NCBI GenBank assembly: GCA_900321775.1
Contig: ONXE01000100.1
Coordinates: forward strand, 1 to 8,390
Length of the DNA stretch: 8,390 bases
Origin: an uncultured Bacteroidales bacterium
Lineage (GTDB): Bacteria > Bacteroidota > Bacteroidia > Bacteroidales > Paludibacteraceae
Direction of reading: 5' to 3'
Every line of letters starts with the position of its first letter. The stretch's first letter is position 1. The notes below the pieces were generated by a model. It was not told the origin of the DNA. It searched no databases and saw only the letters and a list, made by a program, of their open reading frames with translations. This document shows positions 5,801 to 8,390 of this stretch, one piece after another. A program made the position numbers and the translations under genes.

Positions 5801-8390
5801 AGCTGTACCAGCCCAGCGAGTCGAGCGTCAGTGCCAAACCATAGTCTGTACTCAATGCGGGGTCAACACCCGGTGTCCAGCTGTATAGACGAACCTCGTT
5901 CCAACTCGACGGTACGCTCATGCCCAACAACTTCACGGTGATACCCTCTTGCGGCTGCGGTACAGTGTCTTGGTGCGTCGTGTCAGGAATATAAGGAACG
6001 ATAGGTTCTACAATGTCGCAGTTAGCGCCTACGGCGATAATACCCATCGAGTCTCGCATCAGCTGGAAGCAGTTGTCGAAAGTCAGGTGCATAATGTTTT
6101 GCGTCTGCCTGTAACCGCCATCACACCCTCTGCTCCAGATAATGTTCACGTCCTGAATCTCGGGAGCAAACGTGTAGTGATACCAACCCGTCGCGCTGTC
6201 CAACGGAACGCTGGTGCCCGGCCAGCCACCAAGCGGGACGTCAATATAGGATCCGTCCGGCTCGGTCCTCCATGCATACAGGTTTACGTAGTTGCAGTCA
6301 TACACCTCACGTACACTCGAAGCCAACAACTTCACCGTAATCGGCTCCTGCGGTACAATCGTGTCAGGCGTCACTTGGCGTGCAATGCTCTCTATATAGC
6401 CGCGGTTGAACTCAACCGTACGACCCTGATAGTACTGCAGCGAACCAACGATGGTAACGGTGTCACCCACGGCCGGCATGTTATCTGCGTACATTGCTTG
6501 GTCGTGTAACCATTTCGTACGGAAACACTCGATGCTGTTGTCGTTCGGATTGTTCGGATTGGTGATAAAGAAATCGCAGTTCTTATACCGATCCACATTC
6601 TCCGGACTTGTCAGAATATTGCTCACTACACCCGTTGTACGATACGTGTAGTAGCTCGGATTGTTGATGTCGGCAAGTGCGCCTACAGCCAAAGCCTGCT
6701 CGAAACTCAGATCAAAGACAAAGTCTGGATTGGCTTCACATTCTATTTCCACCACCCCGAACGGGTAATTTGTGACGAAGGGGTCAGGAGCCTGACAAAC
6801 AGAAGCGTTGGCCGTCAAGTCTTGCGTCTGACGGGCAGCGGCCTCGCTGCTGTACTTGCCGTTGTTCCAGATATAGTTAATCTTTCCTGCGCCAATGAAA
6901 GTCTTGTACGCCCACTGCGAGCTGTCCAACGTCATCGGCGTACCGGGCCACTGGCCAAGCAGCGGATTCTGGTTGTCGTCCCATGCATACAGATAGACGC
7001 TGTCCCATGCAAACGCATTGCCGAAGCCCAAGGTAATCGTGTCTTGAATGGTCGAGTCTCCAGGTTGCGGGGTCGGGCCGGCATGTTCTACGAAGTTGGT
7101 CGCATACACTTGCACGCTGCCGTTGTAAACAGCCACACAACCGGTGAAGTCGTAGGTCTTGTTGGCCTCAAACGTATAGGCCTCCTGCCATTGGTTGCGG
7201 ACAGCGAAAGTCTCGCCTTTTGCCGTGGTGGCAGTGATGTTTATCTTCTTTTCAGTAGTGAACGCAGCATTTCCAAAGTTTACATCTTTGAAACGGAATA
7301 CTTTGTTCATGTCAGCAGTCGTCGGAGCGGAAGTGGCAGTCGGAATCGTAATGTACTCCGTTCGGTTGCTAACTTCCCAATCTACGTACGAGAGGGAAGG
7401 AACCATCTCCTTCAGACCGTTATAATCCTTTACATCGCCTTCAAAACCGGTGATAAGGTCATTGAAAGCCAGATCAGTCCATTCATTCCTGATGTCGTAG
7501 ATCAAACCGGGAGTATCAGCGAAATCTTGTACGTAGAAGTACGGCTTCTTGGCAAAGGTCACGATTAATGGCTTTACAGCGATAGGAGTGCCGTCAGCAG
7601 CCTGATTGACCTCATACATCGTCTTCAGCGTCGTCTCGGCACTGCAATCGATTACGTCAGTTTCATAGTGAATGTTGCCGGTTGCATAATCGTCTATCAT
7701 CGTGGTACGATAGCCCAAACGATAGCAAGTGGAAGCCGTAACATTCAGGATATTTTCCGTCTGGTTAGGAGTGCTCATGCCGCCGTTACTCCAGATGATG
7801 TTCACATTCTGTATGTAGGCGGGGAAGGTGTACGAATACCAGCCATTAACTTTGTCAACGGGATATCCGGGCCAATTACCCAGAACCTTTGTGCTGTCGC
7901 CTGTCCATGCGTACAAGAACTTTGTGCTGTCGCCTGTCCATGCGTACAAGAAGACACCATTGCCGCTCTCCCAGCCTTCAACGATAGAAGAGGGGAACAA
8001 TCGAACGGTGATAGGCTCGCCAATGACGGTCGTGTCACTCGGCAGCGTTTCATGCGAGCCGCACTCTACCGTAGTGGCTGTCCACTTGGGATTGCTGATG
8101 TGCGGCTGAGGAGCCATTAAGCGCTGACATACAGAACCGCGGGCCAGCAAGTCAACGGTCTGCGTGCCATTACCATCATTCCATATGTAGTTGACTTCCG
8201 AAAGGCCTTCAAACGTATGGTACGCCCAACCTGCAGAGTCCACATTCACAGCCGTTCCGGGCCATTGGCCAAGCAAGGTTCCTTCGTCAGCCCAGGCATA
8301 CAAGTACATCGCACCCCATGCCGACGGCTTCTCGGCACCAATAACGATAGGATTGAATCCCATCTCGTGATGCTCCGTAATCTCAGCTGC
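2865..8390 (-). CDS. Giant secreted multi-module protein: nine CBM26-like starch-binding modules with OB-like and Flg_new repeats (5' end cut off by window)
   Basis: 1841 codons are visible. The frame stays open to the window edge, so the start is outside and the Met at 8363 is internal. Residues below are numbered from that Met. CBM26-like modules lie at about 6-101, 116-240, 443-542, 673-782, 806-909, 1002-1104, 1114-1224, 1297-1406 and 1479-1586. Typical features are YAW, LGxWPG, a Trp-aromatic pair before YTF, NIIWN(D/N)G and QTxD, matching the alpha-glucan-binding CBM26 family. Two OB-like domains interrupt the array (246-428 and 550-663). Flg_new (Listeria-Bacteroides) repeats occur at 925-996, 1231-1290, 1413-1472 and 1593-1787, and a short tail ends the protein at 1832. 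Linkers are Pro/Gln/Asp/Thr-rich, for example QPQPQPQ at 1107-1113. Paired cysteines and the domain set imply an extracytoplasmic location. No catalytic residues of any glycosidase are seen. It may be the C-terminal part of a large amylase or a non-catalytic starch-capture or adhesion protein; an upstream catalytic domain cannot be excluded. Followed by a terminator. Confidence 0.9.
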   Translation of the reverse strand, partial: AAEITEHHEMGFNPIVIGAEKPSAWGAMYLYAWADEGTLLGQWPGTAVNVDSAGWAYHTFEGLSEVNYIWNDGNGTQTVDLLARGSVCQRLMAPQPHISNPKWTATTVECGSHETLPSDTTVIGEPITVRLFPSSIVEGWESGNGVFLYAWTGDSTKFLYAWTGDSTKVLGNWPGYPVDKVNGWYSYTFPAYIQNVNIIWSNGGMSTPNQTENILNVTASTCYRLGYRTTMIDDYATGNIHYETDVIDCSAETTLKTMYEVNQAADGTPIAVKPLIVTFAKKPYFYVQDFADTPGLIYDIRNEWTDLAFNDLITGFEGDVKDYNGLKEMVPSLSYVDWEVSNRTEYITIPTATSAPTTADMNKVFRFKDVNFGNAAFTTEKKINITATTAKGETFAVRNQWQEAYTFEANKTYDFTGCVAVYNGSVQVYATNFVEHAGPTPQPGDSTIQDTITLGFGNAFAWDSVYLYAWDDNQNPLLGQWPGTPMTLDSSQWAYKTFIGAGKINYIWNNGKYSSEAAARQTQDLTANASVCQAPDPFVTNYPFGVVEIECEANPDFVFDLSFEQALAVGALADINNPSYYTYRTTGVVSNILTSPENVDRYKNCDFFITNPNNPNDNSIECFRTKWLHDQAMYADNMPAVGDTVTIVGSLQYYQGRTVEFNRGYIESIARQVTPDTIVPQEPITVKLLASSVREVYDCNYVNLYAWRTEPDGSYIDVPLGGWPGTSVPLDSATGWYHYTFAPEIQDVNIIWSRGCDGGYRQTQNIMHLTFDNCFQLMRDSMGIIAVGANCDIVEPIVPYIPDTTHQDTVPQPQEGITVKLLGMSVPSSWNEVRLYSWTPGVDPALSTDYGLALTLDSLGWYSYTFQNLEMIDLLFNNGAWGAGNQTVDARVTSDVCYAFGDPNSVENNRYPLISVDCIHPDSITPTPIDTGGTCIVYILDNITLAVYDSIVVPYGGNAVLPTDRLPEYDGYHFVFWEGLYDGSNVLYNVTTDKWAQAKYYINLPEAEPANPVTVRLDPASVPESWENVYVFSWTTGAMDAEWPGALMTRDTTGWLTYTFPAGVQEIDFLFNNGEGNIDNQTVDVDNVSSDYCFRIANPWWPTGYYLVYPTECETQPQPQPQGMTIRLMEEYYYGGWYADNYIYAWQHDDSTGVDTQLLGEWPGQPMEFDGNGWWTYTFAQEYDKVNIVFNSFTHSVQTVDILNVTESSCFQIGEGLDYFDGMYVHECARVDCSIAPSMYHIVYFFGLNDSYLGMSRVVEGQAAVAPEAPVVPGYTFVGWDQDFSHVMGQMTVHAVYQYNGSAGTGIQVRFKSPQQFGWQQPKYIYAWVSVDSVDTPILGEWPGQEMTLDTVTNWYTYRLDSAYTNFNVVISAPNAYTQTYDITGITEDICVGIKSYDKEFYDNMYHYQWETLECAHNAEAYKRVFFVDLDNYIFGYAEVLYGDSITQVPVAPERPGYVFAGWDSPLTNITENQIIRPVYEELPPISDLKVRLIPTHGFGWESVYIYAWAEDENGEWTRDICGSWPGTLVPVDSLGWCSYTFAHDSVVNIIWNDGVSGRGVTHQTQDIKNVSASTCYRLYGRDSIGYTIAETVECTVNPNIFYTVAFVDQDFDNELLMIAQEAHGFVLPISPTIPYHEGIVFKYWVDVATMQEYHTDEPITRNMLIDEMYERALYPVYLVNWNGFIIASGQIYHGNSVNNIDAFSAYREGYDFIGWSDSLQNITSVRISVAQFRPTTYGNTSIIYADKDAQMLDIQNVDLNLPEPPTYEGYSFIGWQVVSGDLNNGIMIQAAYRYDGGTGAPEVGDENRAARKVIRDEKVYIITPEGKVYSSDGKLVEVKR
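2868..2975 (-). other. C-terminal tail resembling Bacteroidales export/sorting tails
   Basis: Residues 1797-1832. A Gly-rich linker is followed by ARKVIRDEKVYIITPEGKVY, then SSDGKLVEVKR to the stop. The pattern (A)xKVxxxxxVYIIxxxGxxYxxxGxxVxxK recalls the short beta-rich C-terminal domains of type IX secretion cargo and related Bacteroidales exported proteins. It would fit secretion or surface display, but the assignment rests on pattern resemblance only. Confidence 0.5.
3003..3587 (-). repeat. Flg_new repeats D, E and F in direct succession
   Basis: Three adjacent copies after the last CBM module: D at residues 1593-1670 (3587-3354; longer, GIVFKYW core, with an extra loop about 15-20 residues long), E at 1671-1725 (3353-3189; GYDFIGW core) and F at 1731-1787 (3173-3003; GYSFIGW core). 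They form a stalk-like run before the C-terminal tail. Confidence 0.7.
3948..4127 (-). repeat. Flg_new repeat C
   Basis: Residues 1413-1472, between CBM modules 8 and 9. It contains RVFFVDLDNYIFG, VLYGDSITQVPVAPERPGY, VFAGWD and a closing IIRPVYEE. Its spacing closely matches repeat B, suggesting that the pair CBM plus Flg_new was copied as one unit. Confidence 0.75.
4494..4673 (-). repeat. Flg_new repeat B
   Basis: Residues 1231-1290, between CBM modules 7 and 8. The family pattern is clear: YHIVYFFGLNDSYLG opening, VVEGQAAVAPEAPVVPGYTFVGW core, and VHAVYQY closing strand. Fits the Listeria-Bacteroides repeat consensus (V-x-F ... G-x-x-V-x-x-P ... GYTFxGW ... YxxN). Confidence 0.75.
5376..5591 (-). 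repeat. Flg_new-like (Listeria-Bacteroides) repeat A
   Basis: Residues 925-996, between CBM modules 5 and 6. It has a CIVYILDN opening strand, VPYGGNAVLP and EYDGYHFVFWEG, matching the GY-x-F-x-x-W core of the family, which forms small beta-grasp-like domains in surface proteins. It is the most divergent and N-terminal copy and contains one cysteine, C926. Confidence 0.6.
6375..6716 (-). other. Second OB-fold-like domain between CBM modules 3 and 4
   Basis: Residues 550-663. It opens with FDLSFEQALAVGAL, followed by a TYRTTGVVSNI strand, an FFITNPNN turn, ECFRTKWLHDQAM, then AVGDTVTIVGSLQYYQGRTVEF. The order TGVVxxI / VGDxVxIxGxLxxYxGxxEF is characteristic of the small OB-like domains of Bacteroidales secreted proteins. 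Two cysteines (C596, C613) could pair. It is not closely similar to the 246-428 domain, so the two inserts appear to be independent acquisitions. Confidence 0.6.
7080..7628 (-). other. OB-fold-like two-lobed domain (DUF5689-like) between CBM modules 2 and 3
   Basis: Residues 246-428. The pattern resembles the double-OB domains common in Bacteroidota surface lipoproteins: a TPIAVKPLIVTFA strand, the aromatic FYVQD motif (residues 276-280), GLIYD, a stretch rich in Asp/Gly (LITGFEGDVKDYNGLKEMVP), then a second lobe ending TYDFTGCVAVYNGSVQVYAT. It contains one cysteine (C409) with no obvious partner. Function in such proteins is unknown. The assignment is from pattern memory. Confidence 0.55.
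7887..7952 (-). repeat. Perfect 33-bp in-frame tandem duplication inside CBM module 2
   Basis: Two identical 33-bp copies (7887-7919 and 7920-7952) encode FLYAWTGDSTK twice in a row, at residues 138-148 and 149-159. The duplicated piece contains the YAW core strand of the carbohydrate-binding module. No other module has a doubled core here. Identity at every base, against strong divergence among modules, points to a recent slippage or recombination event, or to an assembly error. Confidence 0.95.

Larger units (their letters stand above)
3606..8348 (-). repeat. Nine CBM26-like module repeats (protein-level)
   Basis: Module positions on the minus strand, N- to C-terminal: 8348-8061, 8018-7644, 7037-6738, 6347-6018, 5948-5637, 5360-5052, 5024-4692, 4475-4146 and 3929-3606. 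Most open with a strand such as ITVKLL or VTVRL, then YxYAW or YxFSW, a variable loop, WPG, D(S/T)xGWxxYTF, (V/I)NxIWN and QTxDI. Each ends with a conserved cysteine pair. Eight of nine keep WPG; module 5 does not. Copies differ considerably, so the array is mostly old. The modules presumably give multivalent binding to alpha-glucan such as starch or glycogen, by family analogy. Confidence 0.8.

Noticed and set aside
6822..7568. 248-residue plus-strand ORF, and other long plus-strand frames over 2853-8120
   Set aside because: All are antisense to the repeat-bearing frame. Their regular recurrence reflects the repeated modules and codon usage, not separate genes.
8361..8363. ATG at 8363 as the start of the giant gene
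   Set aside because: The frame stays open for nine codons upstream to the window edge, no signal peptide follows this Met, and no promoter or leader is seen. It lies at the entry of a CBM module, so it is internal.

Overview
The window comes from a member of the Bacteroidota, most likely order Bacteroidales. The evidence is a canonical Bacteroides-type promoter (TTTG, 20-nt spacer, TATCTTTG), starts without Shine-Dalgarno sequences, a lipoprotein with a LruC-like C-terminal region, and a giant secreted protein built from starch-binding (CBM26-like), OB-fold-like and Listeria-Bacteroides (Flg_new) repeat domains. All three real genes lie on the minus strand, so the window reads right to left. 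The gene at each end is cut by the window edge.

Right to left: (1) 8390-2865 holds the last 1841 codons of a very large, cysteine-containing, extracytoplasmic repeat protein. Its start is outside the window. It contains nine CBM26-like modules, two different OB-like inserts, about six Flg_new-type repeats, and a short C-terminal tail resembling those of exported Bacteroidales proteins. No catalytic domain is visible; one could lie upstream. A hairpin terminator follows at 2842-2805. (2) 2804-2425 is intergenic and contains an unusual 11-bp periodic array at 2601-2655. (3) A clear promoter at 2424-2393 drives a WecA/TagO-type polyprenyl-phosphate HexNAc-1-phosphate transferase (2370-1141), the membrane enzyme that starts lipid-linked glycan synthesis. 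(4) After only 36 bp comes a lipoprotein gene (1104 to beyond base 1) with a cysteine-rich cluster and a LruC-like acidic segment. It is probably co-transcribed with the transferase.

The genes share a cell-envelope theme: an initiating glycosyltransferase, an envelope lipoprotein and a probable surface or secreted glucan-binding protein. The terminator and separate promoter indicate that the giant gene is not in the same operon as the other two. The most unusual items are the mosaic architecture of the giant protein, a perfect 33-bp in-frame duplication inside one of its carbohydrate-binding modules, a cysteine pair in every module, the cysteine cluster of the lipoprotein, and the 11-bp intergenic array.
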